Positions 30,739 through 38,673 of a DNA stretch of 46,086 nt are shown here, piece by piece. Below the pieces are notes generated by a model that saw only the letters and a list, made by a program, of their open reading frames with translations, did not search any database and was not told the DNA's origin. This stretch comes from a virus: the IMG/VR virus record IMGVR_UViG_3300047377_000522, positions 1-46,086 of that record. The stretch is one strand, 5' to 3'. Every line of letters starts with the position of its first letter. Within the stretch, counting starts at the first letter, position 1. A program made the position numbers and the translations under genes.

Positions 30739-31308
30739 TTAAAAATCATCATGACCAGATGCTTGAGCATACCCTTGACGCCCTTGACGCGCTGGTGGCG
30801 TGGCTCTCTCGCCACTAGGGATAGGCTCCGCGTCAAAAATCGCAGGAGCCTTCTCATCATCTGTAGCATATGACATACCCAAACTATTCCCCTTAATGAT
30901 TGCCCCAGTACGCTCATCTGTAAATTGGTAATAACTAATCTTTGCAATTATTCGCTGATTAAGCAATCGAGACAAAATAGCATTATCAAGCGTGGTGACT
31001 TCAGTAGCTGAGCTAATAGATTTGGTTACCGGACACATAAGCCTAAAAAGTTTATTTTTCGCTTTAACTCTAGTTTTCTCGTTTGCATCATTGACTCTCA
31101 TATTGGAGGTAACCACACGCCCGGTATATTTACCGGACAATATTCTAACACCAATCTTAACCATACTTGGGTCGGTTTGCTCATAACCTTGGACCAGCTC
31201 AGCTTGTGATATGATGCAGTTTGCTACCGTACCATTGCCGATATAATCTTGGTAATCAACTCCACAATCTTCTTCTTTACCTGTTATTGTACTGTCAAAA
31301 AAACTCAT
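30739..31308 (-). CDS. single-stranded DNA-binding protein-like, 189 aa
   Basis: Binds ssDNA in replication or recombination. Predicted OB-fold region at about 20-145 (NGTVANCIISQAELVQGYEQ, VKIGVRILSGKYTGRVVTSN, NQRIIAKISYYQF), then a disordered Pro/Gly/Arg-rich linker and the acidic tip GHDDF at the very C-terminus, the hallmark by which SSBs recruit partners. The codons for this tip are repeated just after the stop. It overlaps the Sak4-like gene by four bases, a pairing often seen in phages because SSB stimulates the recombinase. Confidence 0.78.
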   Translation of the reverse strand: MSFFDSTITGKEEDCGVDYQDYIGNGTVANCIISQAELVQGYEQTDPSMVKIGVRILSGKYTGRVVTSNMRVNDANEKTRVKAKNKLFRLMCPVTKSISSATEVTTLDNAILSRLLNQRIIAKISYYQFTDERTGAIIKGNSLGMSYATDDEKAPAIFDAEPIPSGERATPPARQGRQGYAQASGHDDF

Positions 31309-32090
31309 TTTGTCACCTCTGCTTCTAATTGTTCATGCTGTTTTTTAAGGTATGGGATAAGGTTAATAAGTGGATTTTCTCCAATGTTGAATTGGATACG
31401 GTCTTTTATTCCGTATCTGTTTTTGGATACATGAGCTAAATCTGGTTTTACATGCAGCCAATGCAACCCATCCGAATTAACACGTTTGTTTTCTACAAAT
31501 GCCCCATAATTAATGAATATACATGCATCAACTTTATTTGTATAAACTTTAGACGTGTCTACATTGTTTGTTTTTGTTAGCTGAGGCGTATATCTCATAT
31601 ATTCTTCAGAATCTGGGGGTGAACACCGTTCTGTTTCTACGTGACCGATTAATACAATAGTCATTTTTCGCTTGTCTCTGAGCTCTAAAAGAGAGCTAAC
31701 AAACTGTTCATGTAATTCTCTTAATGCGCCATAGCCTGCACCATATCCCCCAGCACATTGAGAAAGGCTAGCTTTCTTTTCTTTGTTTATAATCTCCTGC
31801 GTGAAAAGCTTGTCCGCCTCAGTTATTGAGTCAATAACCAATGTTCTGAAGTCGTGCTCCTCTTCAAGTAACATTCTAACCACTTCTCGCAAGCTTTCCG
31901 CTTTAGTTGCGACCGGAGTTTGCAGAATATAATCTCTACCAGTTAGAGACTGGGTCCCGTCTTCTGTACGTAAAAAAATAGGCTTATAGAAGTAGCTTGC
32001 TAGCGTTGTTTTTCCTGTTCCCTGTTCACCTATGATCATCAAGAAGGGTGGCGCTTCTTCTGGTTTCTTTGCTATATCATCTAGTTTCAT
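31305..32090 (-). CDS. Sak4-like RecA-fold ATPase, 261 aa
   Basis: Phage single-strand annealing recombinase of the Sak4 (AAA_24) type. Walker A is GEQGTGKT at 21-28; Walker B is in FRTLVIDSITEAD at about 88-100. A further strand with VLIGHVET fits the RecA core. It couples to an SSB-like gene downstream, the usual Sak4 partner. The ATG overlaps a TATAAT hexamer (TATAATG) with TTGACA 17 bases upstream; a transcript from that promoter would begin after the start codon, so translation probably uses a message from further upstream. Confidence 0.85.
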   Translation of the reverse strand: MKLDDIAKKPEEAPPFLMIIGEQGTGKTTLASYFYKPIFLRTEDGTQSLTGRDYILQTPVATKAESLREVVRMLLEEEHDFRTLVIDSITEADKLFTQEIINKEKKASLSQCAGGYGAGYGALRELHEQFVSSLLELRDKRKMTIVLIGHVETERCSPPDSEEYMRYTPQLTKTNNVDTSKVYTNKVDACIFINYGAFVENKRVNSDGLHWLHVKPDLAHVSKNRYGIKDRIQFNIGENPLINLIPYLKKQHEQLEAEVTK

Positions 32091-32117
32091 TATATATCAT
32101 CTCTTTTATGTTGTCAA
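32089..32117 (-). promoter_or_regulatory. promoter-like sequence fused to a start codon
   Basis: Minus-strand TTGACA (32112-32117), 17-base spacer, TATAAT (32089-32094), whose last bases are the AT of the Sak4 gene ATG (32088-32090). The same arrangement is found at 32411-32438. Confidence 0.5.
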
Positions 32118-32135
32118 GTTAATTTAAAATAAGAA

Positions 32136-32157
32136 CCCCAAGTTTAGCGCCTTGGGG
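32136..32157 (-). terminator. intrinsic terminator
   Basis: CCCCAAG and CTTGGGG arms on the minus strand, loop of eight bases, followed by TTCTTATTTT. It lies between the small membrane-protein gene at 32209 and the Sak4-like gene, so the Sak4/SSB pair should need its own promoter. Confidence 0.65.
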
Positions 32158-32208
32158 CAATACTACGGAGGTAATCAATTAATCAATCAAGAGACTATCA
32201 AGTATAAC

Positions 32209-32412
32209 CTATCGCTTAAAGATGTCAACCAATTTATTATAAATATTTTTGGCTATTAAAAAAGGCATTTCAAACAAAACTTTATCAATAAATGCTATGA
32301 TTAAAATCCATATTATACATGGCATAAGCACTATGAACCATCTAAAATAGCCCAAATCGTCAAACAAATTTTCTAATAAATCTATTAACTTCTCTTTCTT
32401 TTCATCTTTCAT
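32209..32412 (-). CDS. small membrane protein, 67 aa
   Basis: The chosen ATG at 32412 has AAGGA ten bases upstream; an in-frame earlier ATG at 32463 would start inside the preceding terminator. Charged N-terminus (MKDEKKEKLIDLLENLF), then a strong membrane helix (WFIVLMPCIIWILIIAFI) and a second moderately hydrophobic segment (MPFLIAKNIYNKLV). A holin-like or membrane-stress function is possible but not shown. The start is fused to a TATAAT hexamer as in the Sak4-like gene. Confidence 0.55.
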   Translation of the reverse strand: MKDEKKEKLIDLLENLFDDLGYFRWFIVLMPCIIWILIIAFIDKVLFEMPFLIAKNIYNKLVDIFKR

Positions 32413-32438
32413 TATATAATATCCTTTCTTATTGTCAA
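32411..32438 (-). promoter_or_regulatory. promoter-like sequence fused to a start codon
   Basis: Minus-strand TTGACA (32433-32438), 16-base spacer and TATAAT (32411-32416); the ATG of the membrane-protein gene begins within it (TATAATG). It follows the terminator at 32456-32487. Confidence 0.5.
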
Positions 32439-32455
32439 GTAATAATTGAATAAAA

Positions 32456-32487
32456 GGCCGCAAAGAAATAGGTCAAACTTTACGGCC
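32456..32487 (-). terminator. intrinsic terminator after NAD+ cassette
   Basis: GGCCGTAAAG and CTTTGCGGCC arms on the minus strand with one mismatch and a 12-base loop, then TTTTATT. It lies about 85 bases after the PRPP-synthetase-like gene; the stretch between holds no gene I can see. Confidence 0.65.
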
Positions 32488-32570
32488 AGTACCACACCAC
32501 AAGGAGTAAATCTTAAATCATAAGTCAGCTTTTTAAGTATAAGCTATTTGCTGAGATTGTCAATGAATAT

Positions 32571-33449
32571 TTAAAAATAATTACCAACTTTATTTATATA
32601 ATAAACATTCTCAAAGATAGCAAGGGCTTGTAACCCTTTACTTGCGATCATATGAGTGACAAATAAAGAAACGCTTTCCGCACCCTGTTCTTTTAGCTTA
32701 GAAGCTAATTGAACAAATGTTGCACCGCCATCGCAAATATCATCAACAATTAAGATGGCTTTATATTCATAATTAACATCTTCTAGCTCTGTTTCAAGGA
32801 TTGCTCCGGTTTCAGTACATCGTTTCTTTTTGCAAAATGCAATGGGAATATTTTTATACCCCATGGTATTTTCAATAGCTTGGATAAAATCATTGCACCG
32901 ATCTGATGCTCCCTGATCAGGTGCGCATACCATAAAATTATCTGAATCAATTAATTCTATTAATTCTGTTAATGTTTTTTTATTGTATGGTGATTCTTTA
33001 AATAAATTTTTAGGCAATCTTACAGAGATTTGATTTAAAGTCGGGAATTCATAAAGATTATCAAGCCATGCCGCAGCCTTTTCGCTGTGGATATCTTCAG
33101 TAGATATCTGTTTAAAATCCTGCATAAACCCTGCAAAAATCTTTAAACCGTACGATTGATTTTCATGGAACCTTCTATCTGCTCTTGCATACGGTAAATA
33201 TGGAATATGCAAAGAAATATTTTTCATTCCAATTTTATATTTACTTTTCAATACTTCGACAATATGCACTAGCTCGATAATTTCTTGGTTTGCGTTTACA
33301 ACATCCCATTTTATGGTTAATTCGTCATCAAGAATAGATTCGTGAAAGCTTAAATCTATTAAGCAAGTCCCATCTGAAAAGTCTATTTTTTTTAGGTCGT
33401 GTTTAATGGCTGTAAAATCGTATTTTTCTGATCGATAAAAACTAAACAT
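32571..33449 (-). CDS. PRPP synthetase-like enzyme (Adps candidate of NARP1), 292 aa
   Basis: Ribose-phosphate pyrophosphokinase fold. LPYARADRR at 85-93 matches the ATP-binding loop of PRPP synthetases, and ILIVDDICDGGATF at 232-245 is the PRPP/ribose-5-phosphate loop. Slightly shorter than bacterial Prs (about 315). In phages this gene next to a NAMPT-like gene forms the NARP1 pathway, in which the Prs-like enzyme (Adps) pyrophosphorylates ADP-ribose. It overlaps the NAMPT-like gene by eight bases, so the two are coupled. Substrate preference (ADP-ribose versus ribose-5-phosphate) cannot be read from the sequence by eye. Confidence 0.85.
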   Translation of the reverse strand: MFSFYRSEKYDFTAIKHDLKKIDFSDGTCLIDLSFHESILDDELTIKWDVVNANQEIIELVHIVEVLKSKYKIGMKNISLHIPYLPYARADRRFHENQSYGLKIFAGFMQDFKQISTEDIHSEKAAAWLDNLYEFPTLNQISVRLPKNLFKESPYNKKTLTELIELIDSDNFMVCAPDQGASDRCNDFIQAIENTMGYKNIPIAFCKKKRCTETGAILETELEDVNYEYKAILIVDDICDGGATFVQLASKLKEQGAESVSLFVTHMIASKGLQALAIFENVYYINKVGNYF

Positions 33450-34929
33450 TGATTAATTCCTCGATTTGTTGATTGATGCGGTCGGTTATTTTGTGAAAAT
33501 TGTTATCCATGTTCCCGAATTCTCTGACATATCGGTCGCAAAGGCTATCTCCACAATGAATTGTTATTAATTCTCCACTGCACATTTCTTCACGGCTTAC
33601 ATTATCTTGTACTATATAATTGCCTTTGTACTTCTCAACGTGGAGATAACCTTTAGCTGATTTTTTGCTTTTGCCGGTTTTTGGGTCCTTAAAAATTGGC
33701 GTATCAACTCCATTTTTTACAATATGAGTGGCCTTAATTGCGCTGCTGTGGGTATCTCTAGTTACGTATTGATAAGAATAAGAGCCAATGCCTAAAACAA
33801 CGTCCGGAATAAAGCCTTTTTGAACTAACCTTGTAATGATTTGATCTTGTCTTTCAAGCGTTATGCTGTCACCGTATATTGCCCCGATTGCCGGGTTCAG
33901 CTGAATAAGCCCGTTTTTCTCTTCGCCTCCAAATATATCGTATAACATTTCAATTAACCCTTTGCGCTCGTGTTTGGTATGCGCTTTAGGGTCCCCGGTG
34001 AGTATCTTGACTGGGTCTCCTGAGTCGGGTCTAATAACCACTTTTCCGCCATGTTCTGTATGGTTATGAAAGATTTTATCCTTCAATTTTGGTAGGTATT
34101 CGGTAACCACACGCCAAAAATCCCACGTATCCGATACGATAGAAACTATTGTCTCACGATGATTATCAATAATTCTTCCAAATGCTTCAAACTCATTTTC
34201 TTTACCGTACGCACACATAACAGAATGTTCAGTCGCTGCAACTGATGAAAATCTAAAACCTCCATAATATTCATTAGCCAATACTGCAGCCGGGATATTA
34301 TCTGAACCACTGAAGCAACACAGATGCCCAAATCCGCTCATGGCTGCAGCTTCGCCTCCGAACATGCCACGGTAAGAAAAGTCGTGGCATAAATACGGTA
34401 TAATTTCTTTATCAATAGATGTTTCTTTTTCTAATCGCAATCTATAAGCGAAAGCAGTTGATGCGCTGGTTGACATAGCCCAAATTACCGCACTTAAGCT
34501 CGTTTCTATGTAATTGGTTAGCCATGCAAATTCGGGATGAGTGTTTTCTATTGTTATGCATGGCACGCCATACGGGACTAAAGAGCCTTCTGGCAAAGCT
34601 TTAATCTTTAAGGGTAAATAACCGAGTTTATGCAAAGCCTCAAAATGTTTTAAGTCTGTTTTTCTTCCAAGTGCGCCATCAACAAATTCCCGGTAAGTAT
34701 CTTCTACCTCTTCCCAATTTTGATCAAAGAAATCTTCTCGCCATTGGCCCAGATATTTTTTTATATAGTATGTAATCCCAACAAAAACGACTTTATCTAA
34801 ATGAGTATTGGATAAATCCCCGTTTCTAAAAGTAAAGTTAGAATAAATATATCCCACACCTTCAGGATATAAGGACTGGTGTCCGGTTTTATACATGTCA
34901 GTTTGTAGATAAATTGGTATATTGTTCAT
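33442..34929 (-). CDS. nicotinamide phosphoribosyltransferase-like (Namat candidate of NARP1), 495 aa
   Basis: NAMPT fold and length (family about 470-500). The catalytic His is His235 in ATEHSVM. RPDSGDPVK at 300-308 matches the ribose-phosphate-binding RPDSG region, and YGDSITLERQDQI and GIGSYSYQYVTRDTH are the expected substrate loops. In phages the pair with a Prs-like enzyme makes NAD+ from ADP-ribose and nicotinamide (Namat), reversing NAD+ depletion by host defences such as Thoeris or DSR systems. Alone it would be a NAD+ salvage enzyme. Driven by a consensus promoter at 34962-34990, first gene of its transcript. Confidence 0.88.
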   Translation of the reverse strand: MNNIPIYLQTDMYKTGHQSLYPEGVGYIYSNFTFRNGDLSNTHLDKVVFVGITYYIKKYLGQWREDFFDQNWEEVEDTYREFVDGALGRKTDLKHFEALHKLGYLPLKIKALPEGSLVPYGVPCITIENTHPEFAWLTNYIETSLSAVIWAMSTSASTAFAYRLRLEKETSIDKEIIPYLCHDFSYRGMFGGEAAAMSGFGHLCCFSGSDNIPAAVLANEYYGGFRFSSVAATEHSVMCAYGKENEFEAFGRIIDNHRETIVSIVSDTWDFWRVVTEYLPKLKDKIFHNHTEHGGKVVIRPDSGDPVKILTGDPKAHTKHERKGLIEMLYDIFGGEEKNGLIQLNPAIGAIYGDSITLERQDQIITRLVQKGFIPDVVLGIGSYSYQYVTRDTHSSAIKATHIVKNGVDTPIFKDPKTGKSKKSAKGYLHVEKYKGNYIVQDNVSREEMCSGELITIHCGDSLCDRYVREFGNMDNNFHKITDRINQQIEELINV

Positions 34930-34961
34930 TTTGTTTCTCCATTTCGCTATTTAACAATTTA

Positions 34962-34990
34962 ATTATAATTAAGGTTGTTTATGATGTCAA
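34962..34990 (-). promoter_or_regulatory. sigma70 promoter for the NAD+ cassette
   Basis: Minus-strand TTGACA (34985-34990), 17-base spacer and TATAAT (34962-34967), all consensus. The class A and class B palindromes are absent, so this cassette may be regulated differently from the small early genes. Confidence 0.82.
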
Positions 34991-35002
34991 GGAAATAAGC
35001 GC

Positions 35003-35227
35003 TTATTTCCCATTTTGCGCCTCAACCCTTATAGCGTCATGGTTACTATAAAAATCGTCATCTTGCTGATCTCGGCCTATCAGCCATTTTTGCTCGTACT
35101 CTAAACCCTCGTCTGCTGCATTTCTGAACTTTTCAAGCGCTTGTTGTTCAGTTTCGGCTTCAATTTCGAATATTTCTTGACCGTACATCGTTCCGGAAAA
35201 TGGAACTTCTAATCTAAATTTTTTCAT
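35003..35227 (-). CDS. hypothetical beta-alpha protein, 74 aa
   Basis: MKKFRLEVPFSG, then GQEIFEIEAETEQQALEKFR, a strand-helix arrangement like small DpnD/PcfM-type proteins and the protein at 156-332. The C-terminus is acidic with repeated Asp (GRDQQDDDFYSNHD). AGGAAATTAAAAA gives the ribosome site. Function unknown. Confidence 0.6.
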   Translation of the reverse strand: MKKFRLEVPFSGTMYGQEIFEIEAETEQQALEKFRNAADEGLEYEQKWLIGRDQQDDDFYSNHDAIRVEAQNGK

Positions 35228-35239
35228 TTTTTAATTTCC

Positions 35240-35334
35240 TCAATATTCTTCAATAATTTTATCAATTAGTTTGTCGTCATAATCGCGACTTTCTTCATCA
35301 ATTAAGCAAAACTTATATAATCAGCATCACTCAT
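35240..35334 (-). pseudogene. short reading frame with an apparent frameshift
   Basis: From the ATG at 35334 the frame reads MSDADYIS, then stops. In the neighbouring frame it would continue KFCLIDEESRDYDDKLIDKI to a stop at 35240, giving a plausible 31-aa acidic peptide. The start shares the GGGGGTG junction seen at other gene pairs. This could be a decayed gene, a real frameshift, or a sequencing error. Confidence 0.3.
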
Positions 35335-35932
35335 ACAAGCACCCCCACTGGCTAGCCATCGCATCGGCTAACCCCTGAAATGTTTTACTCCTGAGCTTTG
35401 CCCTCTCAGGACCTGGCGGTAAATAATGTAATCGTTGTATGTCTCTTTGATGCATATTCTTTAATTTCCCTTTAACGTTGTTTGTTGGTTGCAGGCAAGG
35501 CAGCCCTTTCAGCCACAGACAAGTCGCTTTTTTCTCTGTGTGTCCGAACATCCAAGGTTGCACAACTTGGTTTTGATTGACCCCCCCAATGAGATCTTTG
35601 CCGTATTTGTGCATTATAGGGTTTTCAATAGCAACACGAGGGCCATCAATATCTAAAAACAATTTAAAAAATTTAGCGGCATCCTCCAATTTTGCCCACC
35701 GAGTCGGATCTTTATGAAGGTGACAGACCCCACTATTGCACAGGTAGGTACATGGAGGATGGGCAATAATAAGATCCCAACGGTCGTATAACATATCTCT
35801 AACGTCCCCCTGATAGTGAGGACCTGGTTTTTCTGTCGGCAAAATATCGCAGCTAATAGCGTCATGACCTGCGCTTATAAAAGCATCTCTAACAGTACCC
35901 GAGTATTCGCAAGCGACTAACACGCGCATCAT
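35327..35932 (-). CDS. C5-cytosine methyltransferase-like protein, 201 aa
   Basis: Resembles phage DNA cytosine methyltransferases of a short type. The start (MRVLVACEYSGTVRDAF) is a variant of the SAM-binding motif I, AHPPC at 57-61 carries the PPC catalytic loop of C5 enzymes, and VAIENPIMHKY is a variant of the ENV motif. The C-terminal region (QPWMFGHTEKKATCLWLKG) is typical of this phage group. At about 200 residues there is little room for a large target-recognition domain, so sequence specificity is unknown. It starts in the GGGGGTG junction and ends in another copy of it. An anti-restriction role is likely. Confidence 0.72.
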   Translation of the reverse strand: MMRVLVACEYSGTVRDAFISAGHDAISCDILPTEKPGPHYQGDVRDMLYDRWDLIIAHPPCTYLCNSGVCHLHKDPTRWAKLEDAAKFFKLFLDIDGPRVAIENPIMHKYGKDLIGGVNQNQVVQPWMFGHTEKKATCLWLKGLPCLQPTNNVKGKLKNMHQRDIQRLHYLPPGPERAKLRSKTFQGLADAMASQWGCLYE

Positions 35933-35946
35933 ACAAGCACCCCCAT

Positions 35947-36093
35947 TCAATTAGATTGACCGCTGAAATATCTACGTGACTGACTGTAATATGCTGCCAT
36001 CCGCTCTTCGCATCGCATGCAGCGGTCACCGTCGTTAACGCAATCGGAACAGTAAAACTGATACTGTGCACAATTTTTATTAGTGTCTTTCAT
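35947..36093 (-). CDS. cysteine-rich protein, 48 aa (short paralogue)
   Basis: Translation: MKDTNKNCAQYQFYCSDCVN, then DGDRCMRCEERMAAYYSQSR and RYFSGQSN. Nearly identical to the second half of the 86-aa protein at 325-585 on the other strand. It lacks the Cys-containing insert after residue 8. Both copies are followed by the same kind of GGGGGTG junction. Four cysteines (CSDC, CMRC) could bind one zinc. It lies 10 bases ahead of the primase-polymerase gene end. Function unknown. Confidence 0.65.
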   Translation of the reverse strand: MKDTNKNCAQYQFYCSDCVNDGDRCMRCEERMAAYYSQSRRYFSGQSN

Positions 36094-36103
36094 TCTTATA
36101 TTC

Positions 36104-38461
36104 TTACTTAATCAATGATTGTTTAAGTTTAAATCTTTCAAACGTCCTGCCGTTGACGTTTTTTGTTATACTTATAATATAACCCGCTTCAATCAGGTTG
36201 TCAAGTAATTGAGTAATATTTTTATCATCAATTTTGTATTTTTTAACCGTACGCCTGATCTTACTCAGAACCTCCCCTTCCGTCTTATCGCACGCTTGCA
36301 GGATTGAGGCTTTAACCGCTTTCTGTCTGTCCTCCTCGTTTACCGTATCCGGTCCGCCTTTACTGATTACACTCATTAATATTTTAGTCTGAATATCATT
36401 CTGTATTAATGCAAAAGCGTATATAATATCCTGCTCTGTAATCTCTCCACGCAGCGCAGACATTAGACTAGCCACTGTTACCGTATGCTCGAAAGCTCGC
36501 ATATAAAGCGGCTGGATGTCTTCATCTGCATTTTCCGCGCATTGTTCAAAAAATTTATGAATTTGCACCGACCGAGCTTTGGCATGTTCATTGCATGTTA
36601 TTTGGTATGGCTCCCCCCAAAACTCTAAACCGTACTCCGGGTTATAACCTGAATCAGAATCTCTAGCTCTCTGAGTAATCAAATCAAGTTTATTTATGAT
36701 CTCGTTCGGTATCTGCTCCCGTGCGTTGTTATTGTCACCCACCCCATAAAATAAAGGGGGTGGCGTGTTGTCAGTCTCTTTAAATATTAAAAACCTTCCT
36801 ATTAAACCGGTGGCTATACTCTTAATGTTTATTGTCTTATCTAGCCCGATTGGCGTAGATGTTGCATATATATTTAATATAGGGTTTATAATACCCTGTT
36901 CTAAATAAGTTTTCTTTTTACTCTCTCTCTGTTTGTAACAATGCCAGAATTTTTCTTGATCCGGCTCGCATTCCTTAAGCTGCTTCTCTATCCTGTCTAA
37001 TGTGCGGTTTAAATTTTCTTTGAATGAATCTTGATCTTTATGCCGTATAGTGTGCACTTTATCAGTTTTTAAATTCAGCATAGCAGGGGCAATTTTCTGT
37101 ATGTATGTATTTGCTTTAGCGTCATCTATATGATTAAAAATTTTATGAGCCTCATCAATCGCATAGAATACGATTTGGTTACGGTATAGTGACTTGTGCA
37201 TGTCTACGTCACTCGCCATCTCTGAGTTTAGCGCCTTAGCGTATCCCATCCTGATTAATATTTCCTTGGAGACTGAATAAGGGTGGTCCTTCCCCGATCC
37301 GGATGCAGCAATCCCCATACAGTATAATGACAATTTACCGCCTAGTGGGGCTATATATAATCTATTCATGACGCAACTCATAGTCCAGAGTGCGGAAGCC
37401 ACTGCCAACAAAGGCCGCTGTTTAAACGCTGTTCTGTTTATATACTCTACAATATCCCCTATTAAACCGTGTGGCTGTCTAATATCCACTTTATCAGCTA
37501 ATTCTAGTAGTTCATTTTTATTAAATACGGCATCTTGTTTACTAGATTCAAAATACTGATCTATATCAGCAGTTGTATTGTTAAGAGGATGTACATACCC
37601 GTTTTCGTACGCCATCTTGATTAACGTGCCAATGGTTACTGGGGATCCTGAGTTGTTACCAAATGATAGCCACTTTTTATGATTATAATCTGAGCTAGTA
37701 TATTTATCAGATGTTTTACTCCAATTGTCCCAGATAGCGAACGCTGTATTGTCAGTATGATGAATTGCCATGCCTACGTTTAACCATTCATCATACTCTA
37801 AATTTTTATTCGGTACATAATCTAGTAAATCGTTTATATCGCCATCATAATCATTTAATTGGTGAATAGGTGGTGGTTTACGTTCGATTAATTGTATTAA
37901 TGCCGCTGGGGCGTCCTCAATCGAATCTAGAGACGTTGAAAAGCCGTGATCAAGGGTATAGTAGCCCCCTGACTTGTGGAGACTGCCAGAGGCCACGACA
38001 AAGGCCCCTTTACTCAAAAAGTCAATACCCTTGAAATCTTTAAGTGATTTCATGGTTTTTATGGTATCGGGCTTGGTATAGTAAAGGTGAAAACCTCCCC
38101 CGCCGCTTTTAACGCCAACATTGCAATTTTCCAGATCCGGGATGATACCGCATAATTTCTTATAAGACTCTAGACCTCCATTTTTCGGATCCACGTCAAC
38201 GATCAGGTGGTGGTCCTCCAGCAAGAAACCGAATCCTGTCGGGTTTCCACCATTCACAATATCCAATTTCAAATTATCGTATGGCGTTTTATTTCCTATG
38301 TAATTCTGCCAGCCACGATATTTAGGATGCTTGCCAGCAAGACGGCATTCAGTATTACCACATCCGCACACCTGCCCGTTTTTGATTGAATGAAGTTCGA
38401 CTATAGATAGTCCTGCATGCTGATGAGCGAGCAGGCTATCACTAATAAGATTATTCTGCAT
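36104..38461 (-). CDS. primase-polymerase with helicase-like ATPase domain, 785 aa
   Basis: Central replication enzyme. The N-terminal Prim-Pol domain shows DVD at 89-91 (IVDVDPKNGG), SGGGGFHLYY near 117-126 and an FLSKGAFVVASGS segment, as in archaeo-eukaryotic-type primases of phages and plasmids. At about 210-290 a PriCT-like domain (LEYDEWLNVGMAIHHT) follows. Then comes a DUF3987-like ATPase with Walker A in AASGSGKDHPYSV at about 385-395 and YAIDEAHKIF as Walker B. The last 70 residues form a winged-helix-like domain (SKIRRTVKKYKIDDKNITQL). The gene next to the iteron region suggests this enzyme acts at that origin. Confidence 0.87.
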   Translation of the reverse strand: MQNNLISDSLLAHQHAGLSIVELHSIKNGQVCGCGNTECRLAGKHPKYRGWQNYIGNKTPYDNLKLDIVNGGNPTGFGFLLEDHHLIVDVDPKNGGLESYKKLCGIIPDLENCNVGVKSGGGGFHLYYTKPDTIKTMKSLKDFKGIDFLSKGAFVVASGSLHKSGGYYTLDHGFSTSLDSIEDAPAALIQLIERKPPPIHQLNDYDGDINDLLDYVPNKNLEYDEWLNVGMAIHHTDNTAFAIWDNWSKTSDKYTSSDYNHKKWLSFGNNSGSPVTIGTLIKMAYENGYVHPLNNTTADIDQYFESSKQDAVFNKNELLELADKVDIRQPHGLIGDIVEYINRTAFKQRPLLAVASALWTMSCVMNRLYIAPLGGKLSLYCMGIAASGSGKDHPYSVSKEILIRMGYAKALNSEMASDVDMHKSLYRNQIVFYAIDEAHKIFNHIDDAKANTYIQKIAPAMLNLKTDKVHTIRHKDQDSFKENLNRTLDRIEKQLKECEPDQEKFWHCYKQRESKKKTYLEQGIINPILNIYATSTPIGLDKTINIKSIATGLIGRFLIFKETDNTPPPLFYGVGDNNNAREQIPNEIINKLDLITQRARDSDSGYNPEYGLEFWGEPYQITCNEHAKARSVQIHKFFEQCAENADEDIQPLYMRAFEHTVTVASLMSALRGEITEQDIIYAFALIQNDIQTKILMSVISKGGPDTVNEEDRQKAVKASILQACDKTEGEVLSKIRRTVKKYKIDDKNITQLLDNLIEAGYIISITKNVNGRTFERFKLKQSLIK

Positions 38462-38642
38462 GATTGTCCACTATCAATATGGCGTTCTGTTGTCTGATGT
38501 CTGAGAAAATACGTTTAAAGTTATCTAGTGTTTCATCTCTCTTAACTTTTGATTTTTTAGCTCTCTCAATATCATCTATTAACTCGTCTATTTCATCAAC
38601 AGTCCAGATTGTAGTTCTATTGTAGTCTATGTCTAAATGCAT
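38451..38642 (-). CDS. hypothetical acidic protein, 63 aa
   Basis: First leftward gene after the proposed origin. MHLDIDYNRTTIWTVDEIDE, a helical acidic region and NAILIVDNHAE at the end. It overlaps the primase-polymerase gene by eleven bases, so the two are translated together. It could assist initiation of replication, as origin-proximal small proteins often do, but this is context only. GGAGC lies eight bases before the ATG. Confidence 0.58.
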   Translation of the reverse strand: MHLDIDYNRTTIWTVDEIDELIDDIERAKKSKVKRDETLDNFKRIFSDIRQQNAILIVDNHAE

Positions 38643-38673
38643 TTTTATTGCTCCATTTTGTTAGTGTTTGAAT

